A DNA stretch of 64,000 bases from Harmothoe impar (Eukaryota; Annelida; Polychaeta; Phyllodocida; Polynoidae): the NCBI GenBank assembly GCA_947462335.1, contig OX381705.1, forward strand, positions 682,001-746,000, in the 5' to 3' direction. The position numbers and the translations under genes were made by a program. This document shows positions 43,501-53,249 of the stretch, in pieces; within the stretch, counting starts at the first letter, position 1, and each line of letters begins with the position of its first letter. The notes below the pieces were generated by a model that was not told the origin of the DNA, ran no database searches, and saw only the letters and a list, made by a program, of their open reading frames with translations.

Positions 43501-46422
43501 CCCAATCAGCACCCTGCACATTTCAAAATACTGAATCCTCCCCTGCCTCCCTAGAGACAACAGTCACATGCAGGTATACAAATGAGTGCAATGAACAGGG
43601 GTATTCATGTACCATATGTATCATAGACACCTAAACAACACACATTTACTGCCTCTATTTCTGAGTTACCAGCCCCTATTTTTGAATTACTGCCCCTTTT
43701 TTTTGTAGGCCCACCACCCCCACCTTCCAGGATAGTTTGGGGTACTCATTTAAAACCTGAGTGAACCTCTCCGGTATTTCCCTTGATATAGCCACAGCCT
43801 GACTACACATGCTTGAAGTGGATGTCCTTTGTGGGAACGCTTTCTTTTGGGTGGGGGCATTTTCATCGGGCCGCTGTCTGTAGTATCTGATTAATATCTT
43901 ACCCTGGGATTCTGTAGACTTAATGTCCTTATGACCTTTGCTCTGCCTAACCCTACTATAGCTAGTTCGTCAGTAAATGAGCTCAATTCATTTTGCAATG
44001 CAGTGATTGTATTTCTGAAGCTCACACCTGGTGGTTTCAGCTACATTATGTTTTCACATAAATGCATCAGCTTGTTTGAGAGTGAGAACCCATGTGCGCA
44101 TGTTGTAGTGTTCTCTTGATGTGAGGGGTGGCTTATACTATGAATTTTTGAATTATACCACAGTACTAAAAAAAAAGTTGCCAAGTACCAGACTCAAGGT
44201 ACAACTTATAGGATTTTCCTATGCTATACAAGGATCAGACTTCTGTGCAAGAATTTGCAGGATGTTTAGTGTGAGACAAGGCCTATGTGAGGACCTTATG
44301 TCTGAAGGCGGCCATCTTTGATTTTTCAAAAAGCTCAAAATAGCCCCGTTTAGTGTATTCTACTTTTATATTACATCTCAAAGTGTAGTTTTATAACATG
44401 ATTTAAGTCAGGAAAGTCCTTTATAGGGGCGTTTATGGCTCATGGCGGCCATCTTGGATTTTTTGAGGACTTCAAAATAACTCAGTTTAGTGAACCATAT
44501 TTTTATATTGCATCCCAAAGTGGTTTCATGCATGTCTCAAGTGAGTACATACCTCAGAGAATCAAAAAATGAATTAAAATTGATTTATTTTAATATTTTC
44601 CGACTTTTTATTTTCGGAGGGGGTGACGAAGGGGGTTACAGTCGTCAAATTCAAAAACGAAGGTGATATTCTTGTTTGCGACGATGAGTACCATATTTTA
44701 GGATGGGCCCCGCAATCTTAACTCCAATTTTCCAGATTAACCACCCCCCCTACCAGTAGGTGGTATAACTAGCAGGTGTATATATATATATATATATATA
44801 TATACCTGTCTATGACTATGTCTGTATTATGTTATTGTTTTACTAAGACCAGTAGGTGGTATTACTAGCTGGTTTATATATATATATAACTGTCTATGAC
44901 TATGTCTGTATTATGTTATTGTTTTACTAAGACCAGTAGGTGGTATTACTAGCTGGTATATATATATATATATACCTGTCTATGACTATGTCTCTAGTAG
45001 GTTATTGTTTTACTAAGACCAGTAGGTGGTATTACTAGCAGGTGTATACATACCTGTTCTGATGAGCACCACTTTCCTGCCTTCATCATCCTTACCGGGT
45101 AGAGGAACGTTTAACCTGCAAGTTACCGATCACGGTAAGGAAATTCACATGAACGACTGATCTGTGAAGGATGTGGCAAACTGATTGGGAAAATTGGGAA
45201 AGCTATTCAATACATGATTTTTCGAATGACATAGAGTTTTGCATGTCCCACACCATGATACATCTAAAATTGTTAGTGCATGCCCTCTTATCATAGTGAA
45301 GGGCTTTTTTTATTTCACTGAAAACAGCTCCCCCAAGGTTCAAATACTCCCTACTTAAATGGGCATTCTCACCACTCACACTTAACCACATAGTAGACTA
45401 GAACAGTACTAAAATTATGAGTGGGATACGCTTGGTGATTATGCCACTTTAACCCAAATGGACCTGTTCAACACTAGAGAAGCTTCTTATTAACAAGACT
45501 AAATTAACGACAGTAAACTCACGCCATGTCCAGCAGTTTGTCCATGGTGGGGTCGAGGGGGTCCATGCCACAGAACCAGTCAGGGACCCCCTTAGTGGGA
45601 CTGCAGCGTACAGTCAGGAAGTTATCCAGCTTCTCCTGTGCCTTCAGCTGGCTGAACTTACCCGACCGCAGGAACCGTAACAAGAAGTCATCGTCTGAAA
45701 CAGGAACCGTAACAAGGTTAGGTCCAGTTAGTGTTAATTCAGCAGCAGGAACCGTAGCAAGAAGTCATCATCTGAAACAGGAACCGTAACAAGGTTAGGT
45801 CCAGTTAGTGTTAACTCAGCAGCAGGAACCGTAGCAAGAAGTCATCGTCTGAAACAGGAACCGTAACAAGGTTAGGTCCAGTTAGTGTTAGGAACCTGGC
45901 AGCTAGAACAGTGAGGTGGTATTTACTAAAAGTGACAGGAACCGTGACAGGAACCGTGACAGGAACCGTGACAGGAACCGTGACTGGAACCGTGATGGAA
46001 CCGTGACTGGAACCGTGACTGGAACCCTGACAGGAGCCGTGACAGGAACCATGACAGGAACCGTAACTGGGACCGTGACTGGAACCGTGACTGGAACCGT
46101 GACAGGAACCATGACAGGAACCGTAACTGGGACCGTGACTGGGACCATGACTGGAACCGTGACTGGAACCAGTTTAGTTAAAGAAGGATAAGCAACTCTT
46201 TTTTTTTCTTGACTTTAAGAAGACAACAGACTGTCTCAAAGTGAAGAAGGTTGTTTCTATTGCCTTACCTGTCCTACAGGTGAGGTGGGGCTGTGCCTTG
46301 ACCCATGTCCTGAAGGTCTCTATCTGTGAGGCGCGTTGTTTGGGATCCTCCCCTAGCTCCTTCTTGGCCTTCTTTAATGACGCTGCGTCTAAGGTACACG
46401 TGTAACCACCCTCCTCAGACAT
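36358..46422 (-). CDS. CRAL-TRIO lipid-transfer protein (alpha-tocopherol transfer protein/clavesin-like), seven exons
   Basis: Cytosolic carrier of a hydrophobic ligand such as tocopherol, retinoid or phosphoinositide (family knowledge; ligand unknown). Coding exons: 46422-46269, 45694-45523, 45115-45054, 39689-39496, 38666-38556, 38274-38169, 36512-36358. All junctions are GT-AG with matching phases, giving 317 aa. The CRAL-TRIO-N helix part includes TLDAASLKKAKKELGEDP and DDDFLLRFLRSGKFSQ. The lipid-binding domain runs from LNVPLPGKDDEGRKVVLIRT through GVQVNGVVILLDF, AIHYYDTPSLFTAFYELLK, FHKGSKESLRKTIPKRMLP and TEYGGDAGPLMD, then KSWKEEVIKKSAEL. This order fits alpha-TTP-like and clavesin-like proteins; which subfamily is unclear. 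The start MSEEGGYTC has no better upstream ATG. Minisatellites sit on exon 2 and 4 acceptors, the exon 3 donor and the stop; intron 3 (5.4 kb) holds nested transposons. Confidence 0.9.
36593..38070. repeat. 30-base minisatellite, about 48 copies
   Basis: Unit GTGTGTGGGTGAGTGGTAGA-GGTCATACAG, with 18-base short units. It fills most of CRAL-TRIO intron 6. On the minus strand the 30-base period gives a long artificial frame of Thr-His-rich repeats. Larger-scale duplication is visible (37,143-37,460 resembles 37,540-37,850). Confidence 0.95.
38804..39475. mobile_element. MITE with TACAGTATTTCCCCGTG ends, CTTATAC motifs, containing a nested MITE
   Basis: Ends TACAGTATTTCCCCGTGTAT and the reverse complement of ATACACGGGGAATTACAGTA. 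GGCTTATAC(A/T)CGGGG motifs recur inside. A related element with ends TACCATAAAACCTTGTGTAT / ACGCAAGGTTTTAGGGTA is nested at 39,181-39,398. It ends about 20 bases before CRAL-TRIO exon 4's donor. Confidence 0.7.
39671..40305. repeat. 43-base minisatellite (about 15 copies) repeating the exon 4 acceptor
   Basis: Unit AGGGTCAAACGCACCTACAA-GTAATATATATACACCGTAGTAC. The plus-strand CAAACGCAC/CTAC is the 5' edge of CRAL-TRIO exon 4 (GTAG/GTGCGTTTGACCC on the coding strand). Every unit in intron 3 keeps that acceptor with 13 exon bases. Decayed units continue to about 40,800. Confidence 0.95.
40309..40487. mobile_element. MITE with TACCGTACCATCGCGAT ends and GCGCTTAT motifs
   Basis: Inverted repeats of about 25 bases (TACCGTACCATCGCGATTAA / TTTATCGCGACGGTACGGTA). 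GGCGCTTAT motifs recur inside. It is inserted in the 43-base minisatellite. Confidence 0.75.
41118..41434. mobile_element. PIF/Harbinger-like MITE, TAA duplication (copy B)
   Basis: Same ends (GGGAGTGATCATTT...) as 25,498-25,789, with TAA at 41,115-41,117 and 41,435-41,437. The empty site can be read from intact minisatellite units (TTTTACTAAGACCAG). Confidence 0.85.
41447..44752. mobile_element. 3.3-kb element with about 600-base terminal inverted repeats
   Basis: Arms at about 41,447-42,042 and 44,142-44,752 are reverse complements with scattered differences. Both carry GGATGGGCCC..., TTTTTATTTTCGGAGGGGG, a CCAAGATGGCCGCCAT-type YY1-like block and ATACCATAGTACC-like inner edges. The ends are TAGGGGGGGTGG / CCACCCCCCCTA. 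CCAGTAG flanks both sides (41,440-41,446 and 44,753-44,759), a 7-base duplication confirmed by intact minisatellite units. The 2.1-kb interior has no long ORF, so it is non-autonomous. The class is uncertain; hAT-like is possible. Confidence 0.85.
45694..45890. repeat. 79-base tandem repeat carrying the exon 2 acceptor and exon start
   Basis: Two extra copies of TTTCAG/ACGATGACTTCTTG plus the next dozen exon bases lie upstream of the true CRAL-TRIO exon 2. The decoy junctions are at 45,771/45,772 and 45,848/45,849. The copies run into in-frame stops with no donor near, so they are decoy acceptors and not exons. Confidence 0.9.
45936..46172. repeat. 12-base minisatellite (GGAACCGTGACT)n
   Basis: About 19 copies. 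GGAACCGT also occurs at the exon 2 edge and in the 79-base repeat next door, from which the array may have grown. Spurious Val/Thr-rich frames result. Confidence 0.85.
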
Positions 46423-46801
46423 CTTGAATTCTCTGTCAAATTGTAAAATAATAATCATTTAAAACGCATATCACCAAGTTGTTGGCTAGTTTCAATAATA
46501 ACAATGTTAAAGCGGCAGTCCCACCACTCGCGTGGCTACCACATAGTAGACTAGAACAGTACTAGAATTGTGAGGGGGATACACTCGGTGGTTATGCCGC
46601 TTTAATGCTTGGCAGGGTTAGTTAGTTAGTTTTTGGGCTTTGCTTTACGCTCTAATTAACCGCTATAGTCATTTAAGGGTGGGGATCAGATATATGAGGT
46701 GACTGGAGGTAGAAATTATGTCCCTACACTTTACCGAGGCAATGGTTCTTTTACAGCCCATACTACATAAGCACAGTGTGAGATGAACAGGCATTTCTAT
46801 A

Positions 46802-47101
46802 CAGGGGTAGACACTAACGCTGGCCCGGGAGCCAATGGCCCGTAGTTTTGGGTCCAGGCCCGCAGTTTTCAGACTATTTACCTTGCTACGGGCCCGGGTG
46901 GCCCGTAGCAAGGCCCTCATTTTGCTCTACATGCCAGTTTTTACGGCTTGTGAATCGGACCGTTATTAAAGTTTCTAGAGAGTAAAACATTTTATGTAGG
47001 CCCTAAGAAATATCCGGGCCCACAGCATTAATCCCGGGCACACAACTTTCAGAAGCTGCGGGCCCGGGTGGCCCATGGTCTAAAATGTTAGTCTACCCCT
47101 G
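46802..47101. mobile_element. hAT-like MITE (CAGGGGTAGAC ends), GGCCCG-rich interior
   Basis: Ends CAGGGGTAGACACTAAC and GTTAGTCTACCCCTG. The flanks TTCTATA / TGCTATA are a near duplication. Repeated GGGCCCGGGTGGCCC blocks lie inside. A decayed relative is at about 40,835-40,920. Confidence 0.7.
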
Positions 47102-47104
47102 TGC

Positions 47105-47215
47105 TATATGTCAACCACAGCAGGGGGTCACAGCTTAATCAGTAGGGTGCTACTGAGACGATCACGGCCATTTACGTCCGAGGCAAACACCCTACCACTG
47201 TGCTACTCCCCACCC
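47105..47215 (-). repeat. tRNA-like repeat
   Basis: On the minus strand GGAGTAGCACAGTGGTAGGGTG resembles an A box. A clear B box is missing, so it is probably a SINE fragment. Confidence 0.3.
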
Positions 47216-47259
47216 CCTGTTTGGCAGGGAGTTGTACAGAACATATGCAGAGTCAAAGA

Positions 47260-47650
47260 CGTTACTTATATACAGAGTCAGACCTGACTCTCTCATACAG
47301 AGTCAGAGACCTGACTCCCTTATATACAGGGTCAGACCTGACATTTATATAAAAAGTCAGACATCCTGACTCCCTCACACAGAGTCACACAGAGACCTGA
47401 CTCCCTTACACAGAGTCAGAGACCTGACTCCCTTACACAGAGTCAGAGACCTGACTCCCTTATACACAGAGTCAGAGACCTGACTCCCTTATATACAGAG
47501 TCAAAGACCTGACTCCCTTATATACAGAGTCAGAGACCTGACTCCCTTACACAGAGTCAGAGACCTGACTCCCTTATACACAGAGTCAGAGACCTGACTC
47601 CCTTATATACAGAGTCAGAGACCTGACTTATATACAAAGTCAGAAACCTG
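47260..47650. repeat. About 28-base minisatellite
   Basis: CAGAGTCAGAGACCTGACTC plus CCTTATATA, about 14 copies. Each unit contains the inverted pair GAGTCAG/CTGACTC and so can fold on itself. Confidence 0.9.
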
Positions 47651-47778
47651 ACTACTTTAGAGTGACAGAATCGGAGCTTAGTGATGGCTGAACACACTCG
47701 TCTGCGACTCACTCATGATCAGCCTTGACTGTGGTCTATATCCTCAGTACAAGCGTCTAGCTGTGGTTTAACTACAAC

Positions 47779-48010
47779 ATGACAGTGAGACCCACAGGAC
47801 CCCCCGCAGCCCTAACAGTGAGACCCACAGGACCCCCCGCAGCCCTAACAGTGAGACCCACAGGACCCCCCGCAGCCCTAACAGTGAGACCCACAGGACC
47901 CCCCGCAGCCCTAACAGTGAGACCCACAGGACCCCCCGCAGCCCTAACAGTGAGACCCACAGGACCCCCCGCAGCCCTAACAGTGAGACCCACAGGACCC
48001 CCTGCAGCCC
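47779..48010. repeat. 33-base minisatellite (7 copies)
   Basis: ACAGTGAGACCCACAGGACC-CCCCGCAGCCCTA, nearly identical copies. The 33-base period keeps all frames open (11-residue repeats); I see no reason to call it coding. Confidence 0.9.
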
Positions 48011-48201
48011 TGTGGGAGCTGGTGTAGTGGGAGTCACTACTGTAAACAGACTTATTTTTTTGAAAATACAAGATCTCCTATGCTTGAGCACTGGATGGCC
48101 GTATTCAATGCCCCCCATTGAATACAATGTGGCTGTATTCAATGAGCTAAGAAAATGTTGTTTTTCCTTCATTAAATGGCTTCAAATTAAAAAATAAACA
48201 C

Positions 48202-48348
48202 AAATGCCAACTACATTGATACCAATCTGATGTATTTCATGAGTGAGGGCTGGGGCGCATCCCACTCAGCCTGCGGCTTCATGGGATACTATCCCAGCCC
48301 CCACTCCTGAAATACAACAGAGACGGTATCAATGGGCGTTGGCATTTG
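48202..48348. mobile_element. Hairpin repeat
   Basis: AAATGCCAACTACATTGATACC pairs with GGTATCAATGGGCGTTGGCATTT, and inside it GTATTTCATGAGTGAGGGC pairs with the opposite arm. The loop GCATCCCACTCAGC...GGGATAC is related to 26,095-26,130. Confidence 0.65.
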
Positions 48349-48628
48349 TCTATATATTTCCGTGCATGTTCAGTTTCGTGGATTTCCCACAAAACATTTT
48401 TTTTAGGTATTTAAATTCGCGGATTTCCGCAATTTGTCACTTCACTTCAAAATTGGATAAATATTTATGCTGTACATATTTTCGCAGAAATTCATTTCTT
48501 TGAAATTCACCAAAATGTGTACAGTGTGAAGTAAAAGAGGTTTACAGCAGTGGGAGCCCCTGGGTGTCTTCAATGAGGCCCACTGGGGGCAGCCAGCCGT
48601 GATCTTAAGCTTACCATAACTCATCCCA

Positions 48629-51600
48629 TGTAGGGTGCATTCAGGTTAAGTGGCATATCAGGTAAAGTGGGACAATTAACATTAAGGCCGCTTTTAAGAG
48701 GTGTTTTTTTCTTTTTAAATATGTGACATCAATGCACCTTGCAGTAAGGTCCTTTTTCGCAGATCATGTCATGTATGTTTGACCCCTCTTAACTGTGCCT
48801 ATATTACTGGAGGTTTTCCTGCGACCTGAGAAATAGAGTAAATAAATTTATAAGAAAGGCGAAAGCAAAGTTTATTAGAGATAGCTTAGAGGCAAATCGT
48901 AATGATAGCAAAAAATTTTGGAAAATAATGAACAAATTAATTAGAGGTGATAGAGGTCATACCAACTTTCAGCTGAGGGACATGGACTCTGGTGCATCCA
49001 TCCTTGAGGAAGACACTCCTAACTTCATAAATTCTTATTTTCTAAATATAGGACCAAACCTTGCGAATAATTATGATGTTGTCTGGAGTTATGATGGGAC
49101 GACATATGATACCGGTATTGAAGAAATATCGACAAATATGGTTGAGGTTTTGGCCCTAATAAAGGAGATAGATATTAATAAGTCCTCTGCTGTGGAGGGG
49201 GTGTCAGCTTGTGCATTAAGAGATTGTTTGCTTGCTATCCCAGGTAGAATTGTAGCCCTATTTAATGAATCTTTGACCACCCACACTGTACCGGCTAAAT
49301 GGAAGATAGGAACTGTGGTGCCGCTACAGAAGGATGGTTGTAAAAGTGATGTGGCAAACCTAAGACCTGTGACTCTGCTACCGGTAGTGGGTAAATTATT
49401 GGAAAAAATTGTGAATAATAGATTGGTAAATTATTTGGAAGAAAATGATATTTTGGATGAGAAACAGGGAGGGTTTCGAAAGGGCCACTCGACCATATCC
49501 ACGGTTGCTTATTTCACTAATGATATTTATGAAGGGTTGAATAAGAGACACATGACCTTGTCAACCTTTGTGGACCTGAAGAAGGCTTTCGACACAGTAA
49601 ATCACTCTATCTTATTAAAAAAGCTGAAAAGGGTTGGTGTCGGAGGCCTTCTTCAGGGGTGGTTAAAAGACTACCTGTCTGAGCGAAAACAGAAAACCTC
49701 TGCGAATGGAAAAATTTCTGAGGAAGGTATGGTTACTTGTGGAGTGCCTCAGGGCTCCATATTGGGGCCTACCCTGTTTTTAGTATATATTAATGACCTG
49801 AAAAATGTGTTAAAAAATTGTGATGTTTATTTATATGCCGATGATACTGTTATATCCAGAACCGGCCCTCATATTGGGGATCTGACGCTTAAAATGGAGG
49901 AAGATCTCAGAGCACTCGATATCTGGTTCAGAAAAAATAAGTTAACCCTAAATGCCAAAAAAACTAATTACATGATTTTTGGATTAAGATCGTCCTTAAA
50001 AAATATAATAGGCCATAAGCTAAATTTCGGAAACAACCAGATTGAAAGAACGCTCAGTATGAAATATTTAGGTATTATATTGGATCCGGTATTAAACTTC
50101 AATATGCATGCAGAAAACACTTGTAAAAAGGTTATTTATAGGGTACATTTAATGGCTAGACTACGTGAGTCAATGGATAATCACACGCTCCTTGATATGT
50201 ATAGGACGATGGTTCTGCCCTATGCGGACTATGGAGACATTTTCTATGGGGTAGCCAGGAAAGCAATCACAGATAAACTTCAAACAGTACAGAATAAGGC
50301 ACTCAGAATATCTCTTGGTCTTGACTACAGGTATCCAACCATCCTCACTCATCAACAGGCCTCTATATCAAAATTAGAACCAAGACGGGTTATGCATTTG
50401 CAAAACTTTATGTATAAGCAGCAGTGTAACATTAACATAGTAAATGATAGAGAAGTATATACTCGAGCCCATGATGCCACCCTGTTCTTTACAACAAAAC
50501 CAAAGAACGAGACATTCAAGAAGAGTGCTCTATATAGGGGTGCTATGTCATGGAACCATCTAGATGTAGACACAAGAAATATTCCTGAATTTGAAATGTT
50601 TAAATTAAATAGGAAAAGGTGGCTCGGTACGACAAATTATGCCTTAAAATAATTTATCAAGTGTATTGTATAACGATTGAGAGATTATCGTCATTATCTA
50701 TTTATCCCAGAGTTTTATGTACGGATGCTACTCTATAACAACTGTGTGTCAATATTGATGTGTATTTCTTATTTCGAGGGGGTGCCCGCCCCTTAAATCC
50801 CACCCACCTATATCATATAATATGTTACGTAAAATTGATAAAACGAGGTAAAGTAACTTGTATAAACTTGACTCTGTATAATTAATCATATATTACAACA
50901 TAGAACAGTGAATATTTGTTAGCGTTGTATTATATTAGGTATACATGATATACTTGTTATTTTTATACGGACCTTAACTTCAGCAAATGTGTATGTAAGA
51001 CTGGAGCAGGATCTTTTCCGAGCTGAATAAGCTCTTTTCTGTTTCTCCAGTATAAATAAACGGGAATGGTATACTCTACCTTCTCAAATCAAAAAAAAAT
51101 CTCACCAAAGTAAAGAGGTAATTATACCTTTTAAATTTCAAAAAGATATGGGTGGACACCTTTTGTCGCTAAAAAGTACATAAGAAATAGTACAATTATT
51201 TGTTAGTAGTGGTGTTAAGAAGAATAACATGATATTTCAAAATGTATGTATATATAAGATAAATATATTGTTTCTTTACATCTTGGAATTTTTTTTATTA
51301 GTCAGATATTGAAATAAAGTACACTGAGACCTTACATGTAAGTGTTCCACTTTTAATAGTTGAAGGTGTTAGGTAAAGTGGGACAGGCAGATTCCATTTA
51401 AGTGGGACACAGTATTAATCCCATCTCTCAGAGTAGCATTACCCGATAAGCCTATATTTTGAATTATAATGAGAAGAAACATCATAGTAAATATCACTAC
51501 AATACTTAGTTGTATAAATAATACCAAATTATTAAGTATGACAGCCAGAATAGGGCTTTGTTAGTGCTCCAGATTGTGGTTTATCTAGTGACTTCACTCA

Positions 51601-52515
51601 TGGTCATTATAAAATTTAGATGAGTGAACCATTGACTTCCATCATAATTTAGATAATCATCATGAGATTTCTTACCTTTGATGATTTAATCATACATTAT
51701 GGTAAATTTCTGTAGTAAATTCATTTAGAATTGGTATTTGATATATATTGAGGCTAAAGCCATAGGAATCATTCACCAATACTACTTTATTGCCATTTAT
51801 AATCATTTATAGTGAGTGATATGCCCTTGAAATGCCCCTGAACTGCTACCTCATTAACAAAATGTTTCATTGTAAATGCTTACAATCAAGAGTATGAGCT
51901 ATATAATTGTGCATAAAATTATCTAGCAATTTGTGAAATTTAATTGAGGATCGGGATTCAGTACAAATATGTTGTTATTTGACATAATGCAGTGTAGCCT
52001 AGCCACATGCACAGTATTTTGGCAGTTTTACATTTGTACTTGCTTCATTCCTGTAAAGGACCCTACGTACATTTCCTCAGCACTTCTGATGTAGTGCATC
52101 AAAATATATATCTCACCTTCAGAAATTGACATTTACCACTTTTGTCATATGGATTGTATTGCATGGGGGTCAATTCTTATAAATTATCCCACTTCACATG
52201 AAGCAAGTGTCCCACTTTACCAAAAATACAAAAAAAAGTGGGACACTTCAATTTTGAAATGGCATCTCTAAGAAATTTAGGCTGCATTGGTTAAGGTATT
52301 TATATATTTTTACATTTTTCTTTAAAGGAATAAACACTGAACCTATTTGATGTGTTTGACATTTTCTACTATTTGTACCAAATGTGTGAATGGCACATAA
52401 AGTGTGAGTATGGCTTTGGTGTTCTTTTGGCGTACCCTTCGCAGCGATATACGGGACCGGAGTGAAATGCATGAAGAAGAAGTAGGTGTCCCACCTTACC
52501 TGAATCAACCCTACA
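48629..52515. mobile_element. 3.9-kb inverted-repeat element with AAGTGGGACA motifs, containing a LINE
   Basis: Ends TGTAGGGTGCATTCAGGT and ACCTGAATCAACCCTACA are near inverted repeats. AGGTAAAGTGGGACA or its complement recurs at about 48,660, 51,373, 51,400, 52,203, 52,235 and 52,488. The truncated LINE at about 48,800-51,100 lies inside. No transposase was seen, so it is non-autonomous. Confidence 0.6.
48793..50652 (+). CDS. LINE reverse transcriptase (second family), endonuclease-less
   Basis: The first ATG is at 48,928 (574 codons), but the frame is open from 48,793 with LINE-like sequence from about 48,823 (VNKFIRKAKAKFIRDSLEAN). Non-LTR RT blocks in order: VPLQKDGCKSDVANLRPVTL, QGGFRKGHSTIST, TFVDLKKAFDTVNH, GVPQGSILGPTL and YLYADDTVIS (catalytic YADD). 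The C-terminal part ends SALYRGAMSWNHLDVDTR, a common ending in this type of LINE. The endonuclease domain is absent, so it is a 5'-truncated copy. Codon use is A/T-rich and it differs clearly from the LINE at 1,175-3,274, so it is a distinct family. Confidence 0.88.
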   Translation: MCLYYWRFSCDLRNRVNKFIRKAKAKFIRDSLEANRNDSKKFWKIMNKLIRGDRGHTNFQLRDMDSGASILEEDTPNFINSYFLNIGPNLANNYDVVWSYDGTTYDTGIEEISTNMVEVLALIKEIDINKSSAVEGVSACALRDCLLAIPGRIVALFNESLTTHTVPAKWKIGTVVPLQKDGCKSDVANLRPVTLLPVVGKLLEKIVNNRLVNYLEENDILDEKQGGFRKGHSTISTVAYFTNDIYEGLNKRHMTLSTFVDLKKAFDTVNHSILLKKLKRVGVGGLLQGWLKDYLSERKQKTSANGKISEEGMVTCGVPQGSILGPTLFLVYINDLKNVLKNCDVYLYADDTVISRTGPHIGDLTLKMEEDLRALDIWFRKNKLTLNAKKTNYMIFGLRSSLKNIIGHKLNFGNNQIERTLSMKYLGIILDPVLNFNMHAENTCKKVIYRVHLMARLRESMDNHTLLDMYRTMVLPYADYGDIFYGVARKAITDKLQTVQNKALRISLGLDYRYPTILTHQQASISKLEPRRVMHLQNFMYKQQCNINIVNDREVYTRAHDATLFFTTKPKNETFKKSALYRGAMSWNHLDVDTRNIPEFEMFKLNRKRWLGTTNYALK

Positions 52516-52549
52516 CCGACAAGTTATAAAACACGCCTTTTGTTGGCAC

Positions 52550-52920
52550 TCCCAAAGCAGCCGTCAGAGTGGAGCTGGGACAGGTACTCAGCCCTATATA
52601 TAGGGTGGGTGGGGGTTTAAAGGCCCACATGTTGGTGCCCCTACAGCAGCCGTCAGAGTAGAGCTGGGACAGGTACTCAGCCCTATATATAGGGTGGGTG
52701 GGGGTTTAAAGGCCCACATGTTGGCACCCCTACAGCAACAGTCAGGGTAGGGCCTGGACAGGTACTCAGCCCTATATATAGGGTGGGTGGGGGTTTAAAG
52801 GCCCACATGTTGGCACCCCTACAGCAGCAGTCAGAGTGGTGACAGGACAGGTACTCAGCCCTATATATAGGGTGGGTGGGGGTTTAAAGGCCACATGTTG
52901 GTACCCCTGCAGCAACAGGC
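52550..52920. repeat. About 91-base minisatellite (4 copies)
   Basis: GGACAGGTACTCAGCCCTAT, ATATAGGGTGGGTGGGGGTT, TAAAGGCCCACATGTTGG and following. Each unit holds a CCCTATATATAGGG palindrome. Confidence 0.9.
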
Positions 52921-53070
52921 GGGACATGGACGCTACCCGTTATATAACCCTATATAGCCTGGGTGGTAGAAAACACAATATGTGTACAGAACATTTTGAA
53001 CAAGTCCCAAAAAGTCCCAAAAAGACCCAAAAATAGGCTGAAATTTCTCATTTTTAAGTAAGAAATACAT

Positions 53071-53247
53071 GACTATACATGGGTAAAAATCGACACGATC
53101 AACACGGTGACACAGCCCCTTTAAAAATCGATGGACACAGTCAAATAGACCGTGATGTATTAGATAAAAATCGACACGGCGACATGGCCTCTTTGCTAAA
53201 AATCAACACGGCGACATGGTCAATTATTTGGGGACCCATGTATAGTC
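53071..53247. mobile_element. MITE with GACTATACATGGGT ends (copy 2)
   Basis: Same ends and AAAAATCGACACGG motifs as 34,402-34,599, in opposite orientation. Confidence 0.85.
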
Positions 53248-53249
53248 AC

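Larger units (their letters stand above)
41030..45060. repeat. About 90-base minisatellite at the CRAL-TRIO exon 3 donor, interrupted by two transposons
   Basis: Units (TATACCTGTCTATGACTATG, TCTGTATTATGTTATTGTTT, TACTAAGACCAGTAGGTGGT, ATTACTAGCAGGT) occur at 41,030-41,117 and 44,753-45,060. The unit next to exon 3 contains its donor (ACAG/GTATGTATAC on the coding strand), and the others have ACAG/GTATATAT. The MITE at 41,118-41,434 and the 3.3-kb element at 41,447-44,752 are both inserted in it. Confidence 0.85.

Noticed and set aside
45903..46191. Val/Thr-rich ORFs on both strands
   Set aside because: Produced by the 12-base (GGAACCGTGACT)n array.
47768..48172. Leu/Gly-rich 11-residue repeat ORF
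   Set aside because: The 33-base period of the minisatellite leaves several frames open on both strands.
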